Below are positions 1-9,088 of a stretch of 64,000 nt of DNA, one piece after another. Origin of the DNA: Rhizobium phaseoli. Its GTDB lineage: Bacteria > Pseudomonadota > Alphaproteobacteria > Rhizobiales > Rhizobiaceae. The position numbers and the translations under genes are program-made. Where the stretch lies: positions 62,001 to 126,000 of the forward strand of contig NZ_WUFT01000009.1 of NCBI RefSeq assembly GCF_010668805.1. The letters run 5' to 3'. Each line of letters starts with the position of its first letter. The stretch's first letter is position 1. The notes beneath the pieces were generated by a model. The model saw nothing but the letters and a program-made list of their open reading frames with translations. It made no database searches and was not told the DNA's origin.

Positions 1-963
1 GTGGTGGCGCTGGAGGCGGCGGCAATCAGTCTTGCCCGTCCCGGGCTCTCGGTGCTTAACATCGTCACCAGCCTCTATGGCGGCTGGTTCGGGCAGTGGC
101 TGCGGCGAGGTGGTGCTACGGTAAGGGATATCTCCGCCGAACCGGGGCGGCCGGTGGAGATCGAGGCGATCGCTAAGGCGTTGGACGCCGGTCCTCCTAT
201 CGATGTACTCGCCCTGGTTCATGCGGAATCAGCAAGCGGCATTCTCAACCCGCTCCCCGAGATACTGGCGCTTGCACGCGCCCGGGGCATCGTTACCGTC
301 GTCGATGCGGTCGCTTCGATCGGCGGTCATCGGCTCGACGTCGACGATCTCGGCATCGACATCGCGGTGATCGGCCCGCAGAAGGCGTTTGGCGGTCCGG
401 CCGGCGTGTCGGCGCTCTCGGTCAGCCGGCGCGCCTGGGACCTCATTCTGAGTGATGGTGCGCCGCGCGATTCGATCCTGTCGCTGGCCGATCTGAAATC
501 ATGGATCGACGGTGGCCGGCGGGCTCTGCCGGGAACGCCGGCGCCGTTGGAATTCTTCGCGCTCGAGACCGCACTCGACCGCATCGAGGCCGAAGGTCTG
601 GAGAACATCGTCGCCCGCCATGCGCTGGCAGCATCGGCGACACGGGCAGGGCTTGCAGCGCTCGGCATAGGGGTCTGGGTGCCGGCAACCAAGGCCTCGA
701 GCCTGGTGACAGCGGTGCCGGTGCCGAAGGCATTGGCGCCTGATGCGCTGATCGCCGCTGCGGGGCGGCTGGGGGTGGAGTTGACGGAAGGTGTCGGAAC
801 TGCGCCGGCCCGTCTCCTGCGGCTGAACCATACGGGTCCGCGCGCCGCATTCCAGACGGTGCTGTCGAATGTGGTGGCCTATGGCGCGGCCCTCAGGCAG
901 GCCGGTTATCCCTGCGATATCGCCGCCGCTGCGGAGGCGATATCTGCGGCCTACAGCCGCTGA
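1..963 (+). CDS. PLP-dependent class V aminotransferase (5'-truncated)
   Basis: The reading frame is open from the first base, so the true start lies upstream of the window; 320 residues remain of a family usually about 370-400 long. It resembles the alanine/serine-glyoxylate and pyridoxamine-pyruvate aminotransferase group (fold type I, PLP enzymes). The PLP Schiff-base lysine is most likely Lys128 in GPQKAFGGPAG, and the preceding VDAVASIGG segment supplies the cofactor aspartate. The amino donor cannot be read from the sequence. It is followed after about 70 bases by a GDPD-like gene on the same strand. Family confident, substrate unknown. Confidence 0.85.
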   Translation: MVALEAAAISLARPGLSVLNIVTSLYGGWFGQWLRRGGATVRDISAEPGRPVEIEAIAKALDAGPPIDVLALVHAESASGILNPLPEILALARARGIVTVVDAVASIGGHRLDVDDLGIDIAVIGPQKAFGGPAGVSALSVSRRAWDLILSDGAPRDSILSLADLKSWIDGGRRALPGTPAPLEFFALETALDRIEAEGLENIVARHALAASATRAGLAALGIGVWVPATKASSLVTAVPVPKALAPDALIAAAGRLGVELTEGVGTAPARLLRLNHTGPRAAFQTVLSNVVAYGAALRQAGYPCDIAAAAEAISAAYSR

Positions 964-1033
964 AAGCCGGATACGGCCCTTGATAATCTCGGCTTCTCAA
1001 GGCAGGAGAGTAGCATCGCGGAGATTTGTGCAG

Positions 1034-1897
1034 ATGACGAGATTGCTGGATGCGCAGGGCCTGGAGATTTCCCATGAGGGACATCGCACCCGCCTGAAAT
1101 GGCACCGGCTGCGTAAACGCTTTGCCGATCCGCTGTTCTCAGCCGAAGTGATGGCAGAGGGATTTGCAGCGGGCGCCTCGATGGAACTCGATCTGCGCGT
1201 GCGCGCCGACGGCGGTTTCGTCGTTCTGCACGACGAGGACTTCGAAGGGGAAACGACCGGTCATGGACCGATCACCGAAAAGCGCCGCAGCGACCTCAGC
1301 GATATCAGGATGCGGGAGGGCGACCGACCGCTGATCCTCAGCGAGGACCTCGCTGCCATGTTGCAATCGGCCCACCCGGCCGCATTGCTGCAATTCGACA
1401 TGAAGGACGACTACGAGGCGGTCGGCGCCGGCGGCATTACGCATCTTGCCGCGCATTTCCAGGATATCGCCGCTTCTGTGATCGTCAGTGCCGGCAGCCT
1501 GGACCTCATCGTCGCGGTCAAGGAGAAGCTTCCGCATCTCTTGCGCGGCATCGATCCGACCGACAAGCTATACAATATCTGGCAGGCCAGCGGCTGGAAG
1601 GCCGTCGAGATGGAATTGCGCGCCGACCTGCGCGGCCCGACCGAACCGGACACGATCTATCTCCACTGGCGGCTGATCCTTGACGCGGCCAGGGAAGGTT
1701 TCGATATGATCGGGCTCTGCCAGGACGAAGGCAAACGGGTCGACGCCTGGACCTTTACCCTGAAGGATCCGGAGGCCGGTTTCAGCGAAGAGGAATGGAA
1801 AAACTTCCAGGCATTGATGGCCCTGAAGCCGCATCAGATCACCACAGACGAGGCGCCGGCAACCGAACGCTCCTGGCGCCAACGCATGGCGGGTTAA
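1034..1897 (+). CDS. Glycerophosphodiester phosphodiesterase-like protein
   Basis: A 287-residue protein of the PI-PLC-like/GDPD superfamily, which hydrolyses glycerophosphodiesters to glycerol 3-phosphate and an alcohol. The metal-binding ELD motif (MELDLR) and the following LHDEDFEGETTGHG segment are clear. The N-terminal HRG signature is degenerate (WHRL), so activity is less certain than for the second GDPD in this window. The ATG at 1034 is chosen because homology starts there and a GGAG lies about 10 bases upstream; a longer frame from 869 has low-complexity Arg-rich sequence. Its stop codon overlaps that of the convergent inositol-monophosphatase gene, tying it physically to that locus. 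Confidence 0.7.
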   Translation: MTRLLDAQGLEISHEGHRTRLKWHRLRKRFADPLFSAEVMAEGFAAGASMELDLRVRADGGFVVLHDEDFEGETTGHGPITEKRRSDLSDIRMREGDRPLILSEDLAAMLQSAHPAALLQFDMKDDYEAVGAGGITHLAAHFQDIAASVIVSAGSLDLIVAVKEKLPHLLRGIDPTDKLYNIWQASGWKAVEMELRADLRGPTEPDTIYLHWRLILDAAREGFDMIGLCQDEGKRVDAWTFTLKDPEAGFSEEEWKNFQALMALKPHQITTDEAPATERSWRQRMAG

Positions 1898-2715
1898 CCG
1901 TTGAGTGTGAGCCCCTCGATGGCGAGGATAAAGGCGAATTCGCCGGCAAGCCCCGGCGCGTGGGCGATGACCGGTCCGCCATCGGCAAGCAGCCTGTCGA
2001 CATCCGGCATTGCCACCGTGGCGCCCGCCTCTTCGGCGATCAGCGAGCCGGCGAGCATGTCCCAGGCATTGAGGTGGCGTTCGTAATAGAGATCGGCAGC
2101 ACCCTCGGCGACGCGAACGAGATCGATCGCCGCCGCGCCTGTGCGGCGATAGTCCATGCCGCGTTCGTGGAGCCGCTTGGAGAGCGCCAGATGGTCGTCG
2201 AAACTGGTCTTGCGGGAATGGCCGAGAATGACGAGCGCATTGACCGGATCGGTGGTTGCGGCCGCATGGATCGGCAGCCCGTCCTTGAAGGCGCCGCCGC
2301 CGCGGATCGCGTGAAAGACCTTGTCCTCGGTGGCATCGTAGACCACGCCGATCTCGACCCTGCCGCCGGCGACGAAGGCGATCGAGACAGCCCAATGCCG
2401 GAAGCCCCTGATATAGTTGGTCGTGCCGTCGATCGGATCGACGACCCAGGTGCCGCCCTCGCCCGATCGCCCGCCACTTTCTTCGCCCATGAACATATCG
2501 CCCGGAAAGCGTAAGAGCAGCCCGTCACGGATCGCCTGTTCGGCCTTCCGGTCGGCGATAGTGACGAAGTCCTGCAATCCCTTGTTCTCGACGGCCAGCG
2601 CGCCGGGGTTCGAGTCGCGCCGAAACCGGGCCGCTTCCCGTCCGACCTCGAGGGCGACTGACATCGCGACCTCTGCACGAGCGTGGATGGCAGCGGCGTC
2701 GAATGCGGAATCCAT
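1894..2715 (-). CDS. Inositol monophosphatase family protein
   Basis: A 273-residue Mg-dependent, lithium-sensitive phosphatase of the IMPase/FBPase/CysQ superfamily. The metal ligands are visible: GEES at 77-80, DPIDGTTN at 93-100 and WD at 218-219 in NAWDMLAG. The family dephosphorylates inositol 1-phosphate, other sugar phosphates or PAP. It is the last gene of the minus-strand ABC/GDPD operon, and its ATG overlaps the LacI stop as ATGA, indicating translational coupling. Inference: it removes phosphate from a product released by the GDPD, for example inositol phosphate. Family assignment is firm, exact substrate is not. Confidence 0.88.
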   Translation of the reverse strand: MDSAFDAAAIHARAEVAMSVALEVGREAARFRRDSNPGALAVENKGLQDFVTIADRKAEQAIRDGLLLRFPGDMFMGEESGGRSGEGGTWVVDPIDGTTNYIRGFRHWAVSIAFVAGGRVEIGVVYDATEDKVFHAIRGGGAFKDGLPIHAAATTDPVNALVILGHSRKTSFDDHLALSKRLHERGMDYRRTGAAAIDLVRVAEGAADLYYERHLNAWDMLAGSLIAEEAGATVAMPDVDRLLADGGPVIAHAPGLAGEFAFILAIEGLTLNG

Positions 2716-3719
2716 CAGGCAGTCCTTCTTTTTATCAGTGTCACCGGCGTGAATTCGACACGCGCCGTCAAATCCGGCTCGGCCATCCGGCTGATCAGCA
2801 GGTCGATCGTCTGTTCGGCCTGAATGTCGCAGGGCTGGCGGATGGTCGTGAGGTCGTAGGCGGCCCAGCTTGCCTGTGGAATGTCGTCGTGACCGATGAT
2901 GGAGAGCGGCGGTGCATCATCGCGGCCGCGGCCCTGCATGACACGGTCGACTACGCCGCAGGCCATGTAGTCATTGGCGCAGAACAACCCATCGATACCG
3001 GATGCGGCAAGGTCGGCTGCGGCATCATAGCCGCTCTTGTAGTCGTTGACCCTGAGCTGCAGGAACTGCGTCTCGGCCCCGAGTTGCTTGCAGCGCGCAA
3101 GGAACGCTTCGCTGCGCCGCCGCGCCGTGTAGGAGATAGCAGGAGCCGACATGACGGCGGGCCTTTGCACGCCGTTGCCGATCAGATGGTTGGCGGCGAG
3201 ATGGCCGGCCATACGATCGTCGGAGATGATGCGGTCGACGAACGGGATGTCATTGCCCTTGTTGATCAGCACGATCGGCACGCCCTCGGCCGCACATTGC
3301 TCGCAGATTTCGGTCGGCGGCGCATCCGAGGTGACGATGACGCCCGAGACGGCGTAGTGCAGCAACTGGCCAATGACCGTCGACGTATCTGCCTCCTGCG
3401 AGGTCGGCAGCAGGATGGGCCGGAAATTGCGGGCGATCAGCACCCTTGCCAGGTTCTCGATCTGCAGCGTGCGGAACGGATTGTCGAGGCCGGCGGCGAC
3501 GAGGCCGACGAGATCGGAGCGTTTGTTGGTGAGGCTTCGGGCAAGATAGTTCACCCGGTAGCCGAGTTTCTTGGCGGCCTCAAACACCTTCTCGCGCGTC
3601 TTCGGCGAGACGCTGGCATCGGGCGTGAAGGCGCGCGACACGGCGGCGCGTGAGACACCGGCCACACGCGCCACGTCGAAGGAGGTTACCTTGCGCGGTC
3701 CCTTATCCCTGTCTGCCAA
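2715..3719 (-). CDS. LacI-family transcriptional regulator
   Basis: 334 residues with an N-terminal LacI helix-turn-helix (about residues 11-31, VTSFDVARVAGVSRAAVSRAF) followed by the hinge region and a periplasmic-binding-protein-like effector domain. It lies inside the operon, overlapping the GDPD gene upstream by 17 bases and the phosphatase start downstream by an ATGA. It probably represses this operon and senses a solute or catabolite. A candidate operator is the TTG-N2-CACGTG-N2-CAA palindrome at 9223-9238, upstream of the binding-protein gene. Confidence 0.92.
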   Translation of the reverse strand: MADRDKGPRKVTSFDVARVAGVSRAAVSRAFTPDASVSPKTREKVFEAAKKLGYRVNYLARSLTNKRSDLVGLVAAGLDNPFRTLQIENLARVLIARNFRPILLPTSQEADTSTVIGQLLHYAVSGVIVTSDAPPTEICEQCAAEGVPIVLINKGNDIPFVDRIISDDRMAGHLAANHLIGNGVQRPAVMSAPAISYTARRRSEAFLARCKQLGAETQFLQLRVNDYKSGYDAAADLAASGIDGLFCANDYMACGVVDRVMQGRGRDDAPPLSIIGHDDIPQASWAAYDLTTIRQPCDIQAEQTIDLLISRMAEPDLTARVEFTPVTLIKRRTA

Positions 3720-4482
3720 CTGCTTTTTCCCTCTCCGCCGGCGGCCGCATCAGATCGGGCAGATCCGTGCAGATGCCGAGAACCGGAAGCTTCATGATGT
3801 CATTGAGAATGGTCCGCCGCTCCTCGTGCCAGAGCACAATCTCGCGGCCCGCCTCGAAAGCGCGATGCATCAGCGCTTCGGTCACCAGTGCCTGTGGCCG
3901 CTCACCTGCCCTCTCCCAGCAGAGATGCAGGATATCGGCGCCGGCCTCGTCGCCGAGCGCATGTGGATCGTGGCCGACGCGGATCAGTACCGAAAGCGGG
4001 AAGTCGCAGCCCGCGTCGCGGAGTTCGTACACCTGCGCCGTATCGAAGGAGCCGAGGCAGGCAAAACGCTGGTTCATCTCGGCAAGATGCCGCCAGCAGA
4101 GCAGGCCGGTTCCAGGCGCCTTAAGCTCGATATAGAGGCCGGTGCCGGTCTCGCGGCCGAGGGCCGCGACCTCCGTAAAACTTGGGACATCGACGCCGTC
4201 GAGGGCGGCGAGTTCGGACGCCGTCATTTCTGAAATGCGGCGGTCGATGCCGAAAACACGCTCGAGATGGTCGTCATGGGAGACGACGACCACGCCGTCG
4301 CGGGTCAGCTGCGTGTCGAGCTCCCACATTTCAGCGCCGAGTTCGGCGGCGCGGCGGAAGGCAGCGATCGTGTTCTCGCGCTCGTGGCCGCTGGCGCCGC
4401 GATGGCCGATGCAGAAGGGAAGCCGGCCCTTTCCCGTCGGCCAGCCGTAGCGGGTGAAAAATGCCTGGAAATCACGGGTCAT
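3703..4482 (-). CDS. Glycerophosphodiester phosphodiesterase (UgpQ-like)
   Basis: A 259-residue cytoplasmic GDPD. Catalytic landmarks are intact: HRG in CIGHRGASGHEREN (about 24-37), the metal-binding E-x-D in WELDTQ (about 54-59) and the general-base histidine in VVSHDDHLERVFG (about 67-79), plus a later YIELKAPG metal ligand. The family cleaves glycerophosphodiesters to sn-glycerol 3-phosphate plus alcohol. Its start overlaps the ATPase stop (ATGA), so it is co-translated with the importer, the arrangement seen for ugpQ behind ugpBAEC in enterobacteria. Unlike the GDPD at 1034, it has a complete HRG motif. Confidence 0.9.
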   Translation of the reverse strand: MTRDFQAFFTRYGWPTGKGRLPFCIGHRGASGHERENTIAAFRRAAELGAEMWELDTQLTRDGVVVVSHDDHLERVFGIDRRISEMTASELAALDGVDVPSFTEVAALGRETGTGLYIELKAPGTGLLCWRHLAEMNQRFACLGSFDTAQVYELRDAGCDFPLSVLIRVGHDPHALGDEAGADILHLCWERAGERPQALVTEALMHRAFEAGREIVLWHEERRTILNDIMKLPVLGICTDLPDLMRPPAEREKAVGRQG

Positions 4483-5537
4483 CAGAGCCTCCTGCCATGT
4501 TCGTCGAAGACGAAGACGCCGCGGCTGTCGATCGCCCAGCGGACATCGTCGCCGACGTGAACATCATTGCGCACCGGCTGGATCGAGCGCAGCAGCGGCC
4601 CGCCGGCAAGCGCCACGTCGTAGAGGTTCTCGCGGCCTTGCGTTTCGGCGAAGGTGACCTTGCCGGAGACGGGGACGTCACCCGCAGGCGTAAAATGCTC
4701 CGGCCGGACGCCGAGCATCAGCTTCGTGCCCTCGGCGGCACCGACGGAGCCTGGCAAGGGCACCCGGATCTCGCTTTCCGGGATTGCGAAGGCACCCTTG
4801 TCGACGATGCCGCGCAGGAAGGTGATCGGCGGATTGCCGAGGAAGCCGGCGACGAAGGCGGTTTTCGGATCATTGTACATCTCGGCCGGCGTGGCGATCT
4901 GGACGATCTCGCCTTCCTTCATGATGGCGATGCGGTCGCACATGCTCATCGCTTCCACCTGGTCATGGGTAACGAGAATGGCGGTAATGCCGGTTTGGCG
5001 CTGCAGGCGGCGGATCTCCGAGCGCATTTCGAGACGCAGCTTGGCGTCGAGATTGGCGAGCGGCTCGTCGAGCAGCAACACGTCGGGCTTACGGATCAGC
5101 GCTCGCGCCAGCGCAACGCGCTGCTGCTGGCCGCCAGAAAGCTGCGCCGGACGGCGTTCCATGAGATTGCTGATATGTACGAGCCCGCAAATGCGCTCGA
5201 CCTCCTTGCGGATTTCGGCGGCGTTGACGCCCTTCACCTTCAGGGGGAAACCGATGTTCTCGGCAACCGTCATGTGCGGATAGAGCGCATAGGACTGGAA
5301 GACGACGCCGACATTGCGGGCCTGGCTCGGCAGGTCCGTAACGTCCCGGTCGCCGAAGAGGATGCGTCCGCTGGTCGGCCGGTGAATGCCGCAGACCGAA
5401 AAAAGTGTCGTCGATTTGCCGCAGCCGGAAGGACCGAGCAGCGCCAGCATCTCGCCATCGCCGACTTCGAGCTGCATGTTCTCGATGACTTTGGTGGAGC
5501 CGAAGCTCTTCGAAAAATTGTCGAGGAGGATGCGCAT
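4482..5537 (-). CDS. ABC importer ATPase, MalK/UgpC type
   Basis: 351 residues: nucleotide-binding domain with Walker [10 protein letters not shown] at 35-43, Q-loop Gln81, signature LSGGQQQR from 133, Walker B and DEP at 157-159, the switch HD in VTHDQVEAM, then a C-terminal OB/TOBE domain typical of CUT1 ATPases. It energises import by the two membrane proteins encoded upstream. Start and stop both overlap neighbours as ATGA, so stoichiometry is likely set by translational coupling. Confidence 0.95.
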   Translation of the reverse strand: MRILLDNFSKSFGSTKVIENMQLEVGDGEMLALLGPSGCGKSTTLFSVCGIHRPTSGRILFGDRDVTDLPSQARNVGVVFQSYALYPHMTVAENIGFPLKVKGVNAAEIRKEVERICGLVHISNLMERRPAQLSGGQQQRVALARALIRKPDVLLLDEPLANLDAKLRLEMRSEIRRLQRQTGITAILVTHDQVEAMSMCDRIAIMKEGEIVQIATPAEMYNDPKTAFVAGFLGNPPITFLRGIVDKGAFAIPESEIRVPLPGSVGAAEGTKLMLGVRPEHFTPAGDVPVSGKVTFAETQGRENLYDVALAGGPLLRSIQPVRNDVHVGDDVRWAIDSRGVFVFDEHGRRL

Positions 5538-6379
5538 CAGCCTTTGCTCCCGCCGCCGTAGATGTTCATGAGATATTTGTTGAAGAGTGCGTAAGCGATC
5601 AGCACCGGAATGAGATAGAAGAGGCCGACCGCCTTGAACATATTGAAATCGTAATTGTTATCGTCGGCGAGGAAGCCCGCGAGATAGACCGACAGCACCT
5701 GCACCTGATTGCCCGGCGCCAGCACCTGCGGCAGGATGAATTCGCCCCAGCCGGCGAGGAAGGAGAACAGGCCGAGCGCCATGATGCCGGGTTTGACCTG
5801 CGGCAGCACGAGGCTGCGCCAGACGCGGAAACGCGAGGCGCCGTCGACGACACCGGCCATTTCGATTTCCCACGGCACGGTGTCGTAAAAGCCCTTCATC
5901 AGCCAGATGCCGAGCGGCAGGTCGATTGCCGCCTTCACCAGAATGACGCCGATCAGCGAGTTGTAGAGGCCGATCATCTGCAGCACGATGAAGATGGCGA
6001 TGATCAGTGTCACCGACGGGAAGGCGTGCAGCACCATGACGCCGGCAAGGAAAAAGCCGCGCGCCGGCACGTTGAGCCGCGACAGCACGTAACCGGCCAT
6101 CGACGAGACGATCAGCACCAGGCTGGTGGTGCAGGCCGAAAACAGCAGCGTATTCAGCGTCACCTGCCAGATATTCGCCTTGCCTGCCGTCGTCTGCCAC
6201 AGGAAGCGCCAGTGATTAAGCGTCAAGCCGGAGGGCAGCAAGGCATCCGGCTGCCTCACCGTCACAGTGTCGAGAAAGAGATAGACATACATCAGGAGCA
6301 GCGGCAGGCTGACGATGGTCAGCGCCGTTATGACAGGCCAGCTGCGGTAGTTTGCCGAGGGCTGCGAGCGTTCGGCCAT
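5537..6379 (-). CDS. ABC importer permease, MalG/UgpE type
   Basis: An inner-membrane permease of about 280 residues with six predicted hydrophobic segments. The cytoplasmic EAA loop that docks on the ATPase is visible (EMAGVVDGASRFRVW). The ATG at 6379 is preferred because a GAGG lies about 7 bases upstream; a TTG at 6385 would overlap the preceding stop and adds only two codons. It pairs with the larger permease encoded immediately upstream. Confidence 0.92.
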   Translation of the reverse strand: MAERSQPSANYRSWPVITALTIVSLPLLLMYVYLFLDTVTVRQPDALLPSGLTLNHWRFLWQTTAGKANIWQVTLNTLLFSACTTSLVLIVSSMAGYVLSRLNVPARGFFLAGVMVLHAFPSVTLIIAIFIVLQMIGLYNSLIGVILVKAAIDLPLGIWLMKGFYDTVPWEIEMAGVVDGASRFRVWRSLVLPQVKPGIMALGLFSFLAGWGEFILPQVLAPGNQVQVLSVYLAGFLADDNNYDFNMFKAVGLFYLIPVLIAYALFNKYLMNIYGGGSKG

Positions 6380-6381
6380 GG

Positions 6382-7683
6382 TCAATCCTCGATCAGGGGC
6401 TTGGCGACAAGCGTGCCGTAGTTGAAGACGCGCAGATAGAGGAGCGACAGCGTCACGCCGATGACGACGAGCACCAGCGCCATGGCGGCGCCCAGCCCGT
6501 ATTCGAGATTGCCGGCATAATTCCGGAGCGCGGTGTGATAGGCGGCGAGCGCCCAGACCTCGGTGGCGTTGCCCGGCCCGCCATTGGTGGCAAGCAGGAT
6601 TTCATTGAAGGAGGCGAGCAGCGACAGCGTCTGGTAGCAGGTGACGAAGAGGATCGGCCAGCGCATTTGCGGCAGGATGATGTAGCGGATCTGCTGCCAG
6701 CGCGAGGCGCCGTCGACCTCGCTCGCGTGGAACTGGCTCTTCGGAATGGCTTTCATTGCCGAGGAAAACACCAGCATGCCCATCGAAGCGCCGATGAAGC
6801 CGTTGATCAGCACGACGAAGAACCAGGCATTATAGGCGGTATCGAGCAGGTAGTTCTTCGGGAGGTAGCCGAACTTGCCCATCAGAATAGAGATGAAGCC
6901 GCTGTCCCATGCGAGCCACTTCCATAGCAGGACGTAGATGACGACGGGCGTGATGCGCGGCAGGAGCCAGATGCCGCGAAAGATCGAGGCAGGCGTCGGC
7001 GGCATATAATGTGTCCAGATGGCAAGCAGCAGGGCATAACCGACATTGAAGAGCGTCAGCACCAGCGCGACATAGAGCACGGTATTGAAAAGCACACGCG
7101 CCATGTCGGGCGAACTGGCCATGCGTGAGAAATTCTCGGTCGTCCAGGTCCAGCCGGTATAGGTGGTCTTGGCGACAATTTCCTTCTGCTCCGGCGTCAG
7201 CTTGAAACCCAGACCGTCCAGCGCTGAAAACAGCTGCTCCTTGCTGGCGAAGCGGGTGTTGAGGACGGAGCGGTTGAACTGTTCGGAGATCTGCTTGACC
7301 TCACGTGTCGAAGGTCGCTCGGCGAGATCCTTGATCATGCGCTCGACATCGCGGCGTGCCGGGAAGACCTCGCCTATGTGTTTAGCGCGCAATTCCGCGG
7401 CAATCCCCGGCGCAAGCCTAAGGCCCTCGACGGCCGTGAGGCCTGCCTCGTCGATCGTGTAGCGCGGTTCGGCCATCTCAGTGGCGATCTCCGGCATCGC
7501 CGATTTCAGAGCGATCAGGGAGTTGGGCGCGATCTGATAGACGCCGCCGGAAATGCCGGTCGCCGTCGTCATATTGGTCATCGCGAAGACTGCCGTCAGA
7601 ACCACCGGCATCAGGAAGAACAGGATGATCATGACCGCCGCAGGCGCGATCATCACCAGTCCAAGCGTTCTGGACGATTTCAT
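6382..7683 (-). CDS. ABC importer permease, MalF/UgpA type, with long periplasmic insertion
   Basis: 433 residues, well above the roughly 290-310 of ordinary CUT1 UgpA-type permeases. The first membrane segment (about 9-35) is followed by a hydrophilic stretch of about 150 residues before the second segment (about 190). The C-terminal permease core carries a normal EAA loop (ASEVDGASRWQQIRY). The insertion is likely periplasmic by topology and may contact the binding protein, comparable in idea to the P2 loop of MalF but located between segments 1 and 2. The next permease start overlaps or closely follows its stop. Confidence 0.9.
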   Translation of the reverse strand: MKSSRTLGLVMIAPAAVMIILFFLMPVVLTAVFAMTNMTTATGISGGVYQIAPNSLIALKSAMPEIATEMAEPRYTIDEAGLTAVEGLRLAPGIAAELRAKHIGEVFPARRDVERMIKDLAERPSTREVKQISEQFNRSVLNTRFASKEQLFSALDGLGFKLTPEQKEIVAKTTYTGWTWTTENFSRMASSPDMARVLFNTVLYVALVLTLFNVGYALLLAIWTHYMPPTPASIFRGIWLLPRITPVVIYVLLWKWLAWDSGFISILMGKFGYLPKNYLLDTAYNAWFFVVLINGFIGASMGMLVFSSAMKAIPKSQFHASEVDGASRWQQIRYIILPQMRWPILFVTCYQTLSLLASFNEILLATNGGPGNATEVWALAAYHTALRNYAGNLEYGLGAAMALVLVVIGVTLSLLYLRVFNYGTLVAKPLIED

Positions 7684-7705
7684 GGAAGGCCTCCTCGCGA
7701 AACCG

Positions 7706-7733
7706 ACCGGGCGGCGGGGTGCTGCCGCCCGGT
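7706..7733 (-). other. Intercistronic stem-loop between binding protein and permease
   Basis: Perfect 10-bp arms ACCGGGCGGC (7706-7715) and GCCGCCCGGT (7724-7733) with an 8-base loop, in the gap between the binding-protein stop and the permease start. There is no T-run, so it is probably an RNA-stabilising or attenuating hairpin that raises binding-protein mRNA relative to the rest of the operon, not a full terminator. Confidence 0.6.
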
Positions 7734-7741
7734 GGAATGCT

Positions 7742-9088
7742 TCAGCGGATGACGATCTTGTCGCCGAGCGTGCTTTTCAGCTCGCTCTCGGCATCGCCGA
7801 CGGCGGCGTCGACGGTCTTGGCCCCGGTCCAGGACGCTTCGAGGTTCTTCCACATGATGTTCCAATATTTGCCGAAATCGGAATTGTTCGGCATCGCATT
7901 GGCATACGGGAGCAGGCGCTCGGTGGCTTCGCGGGTCCAGCGGTCGGCCGAGTAAAAGTCGACGGTGGATTCCGACTTGGAGATGCCGAGATGGGCCGAT
8001 TTGACCGCATGCAGCGCATTGGTGCGCGGCTCGGAGGCGATCTTGATCAGTTGGGCGGCGATCTCCGTGTCTTCCTTGTCGTGACCTGCGGTCAAGAGGT
8101 AGACGAGCGGATGGGTCAGCGTGTTGGCCTTGCCGCCTTCGCCGGCGGGGATCAGCGTGAAGATCACGTTGCCGAAGAAGTCCTTGAGGCCTTCCTGGTT
8201 GACGAGGCGGGCATAGTGCCAGGTGCCGCCGTCCCAGATGCCGGCCTTGCCGGTAGCGACTTCCTTCCACCACTGATCACCAGGCATGCCGATATGGTTC
8301 TTCTTGGTGACGCCTGATTTAACTGCGTCGGCGAAGAACTGATAGGTGCGGGTCATCGCGGCCTTGTCGAAAACAAGCTTGCCGCCTTCTTCCATCGTGC
8401 CGCCGAAGCTTGTGTAGAACTGCCAGTAGTCAGGTCCATTGCTGGTGCGCGGATAGAAACCATAGCCGGGCTGGACGAGGCCCTTGTCCTGCATCTTCTT
8501 GGCGTCTTCGAGCAGGTTTTTCATGGTGTATTTGCCGTCCTGGACACTCTGCGGCAGCGCATCCAGATCGGCATCGCTATAGCCGATCGCCTTCATGTAA
8601 GGCTTCCAGAAGAACATCGGGCGGGACTCGGCATCCTGCGGAATGCCGTAGACGGCGCCGTTGTAAGAGGCGATCTTCAACAGGTTTTCATAGATGTCGC
8701 TGAGCGGCCAGGAATCCAGATCGACGTAATCCTCGATCGGAACGATGAGGCCTGCCTGCGACCAGGGTGCGATGTCTTCATGGCCGCTGACGACGATGTT
8801 CGGGGCAGTCTTGGCTTCCGCAGCAAGGGTCAGCGCCTGTTTGAAATCCTCCCAGGCTGCATAGGGCTTCTTCTCGACGGTGATCTTCAGGTCTTCGCCC
8901 TTGAGGGCAGCCTCGCGCTGCAACTGCTGGGCTGCGATCTCGATGGCGTCCAGGCGATAGACGTCGTTCGGGCCGGTGCCGCCGGCCCAGACGCTGATGT
9001 GAACGTCCTTGGCGAGCGCAATGGCAGAGCTCGAGGCCAGGATGGCGGCCGCGATGGCAAGGGATTTCAGTGTCGGCAAGATGGTCAT
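7742..9088 (-). CDS. ABC importer extracellular solute-binding protein (family 1)
   Basis: 448 residues. An N-terminal signal peptide (about 1-26, ending SSAIALAKD) directs it to the periplasm, followed by a mixed alpha/beta family-1 binding-protein body starting VHISVWAGG. The ATG at 9088 is chosen because it begins the signal peptide and has GGAGACG 6-8 bases upstream; upstream in-frame sequence does not look coding. First gene of the seven-gene operon. The downstream GDPD and phosphatase suggest a glycerophosphodiester ligand (inference). Confidence 0.92.
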   Translation of the reverse strand: MTILPTLKSLAIAAAILASSSAIALAKDVHISVWAGGTGPNDVYRLDAIEIAAQQLQREAALKGEDLKITVEKKPYAAWEDFKQALTLAAEAKTAPNIVVSGHEDIAPWSQAGLIVPIEDYVDLDSWPLSDIYENLLKIASYNGAVYGIPQDAESRPMFFWKPYMKAIGYSDADLDALPQSVQDGKYTMKNLLEDAKKMQDKGLVQPGYGFYPRTSNGPDYWQFYTSFGGTMEEGGKLVFDKAAMTRTYQFFADAVKSGVTKKNHIGMPGDQWWKEVATGKAGIWDGGTWHYARLVNQEGLKDFFGNVIFTLIPAGEGGKANTLTHPLVYLLTAGHDKEDTEIAAQLIKIASEPRTNALHAVKSAHLGISKSESTVDFYSADRWTREATERLLPYANAMPNNSDFGKYWNIMWKNLEASWTGAKTVDAAVGDAESELKSTLGDKIVIR

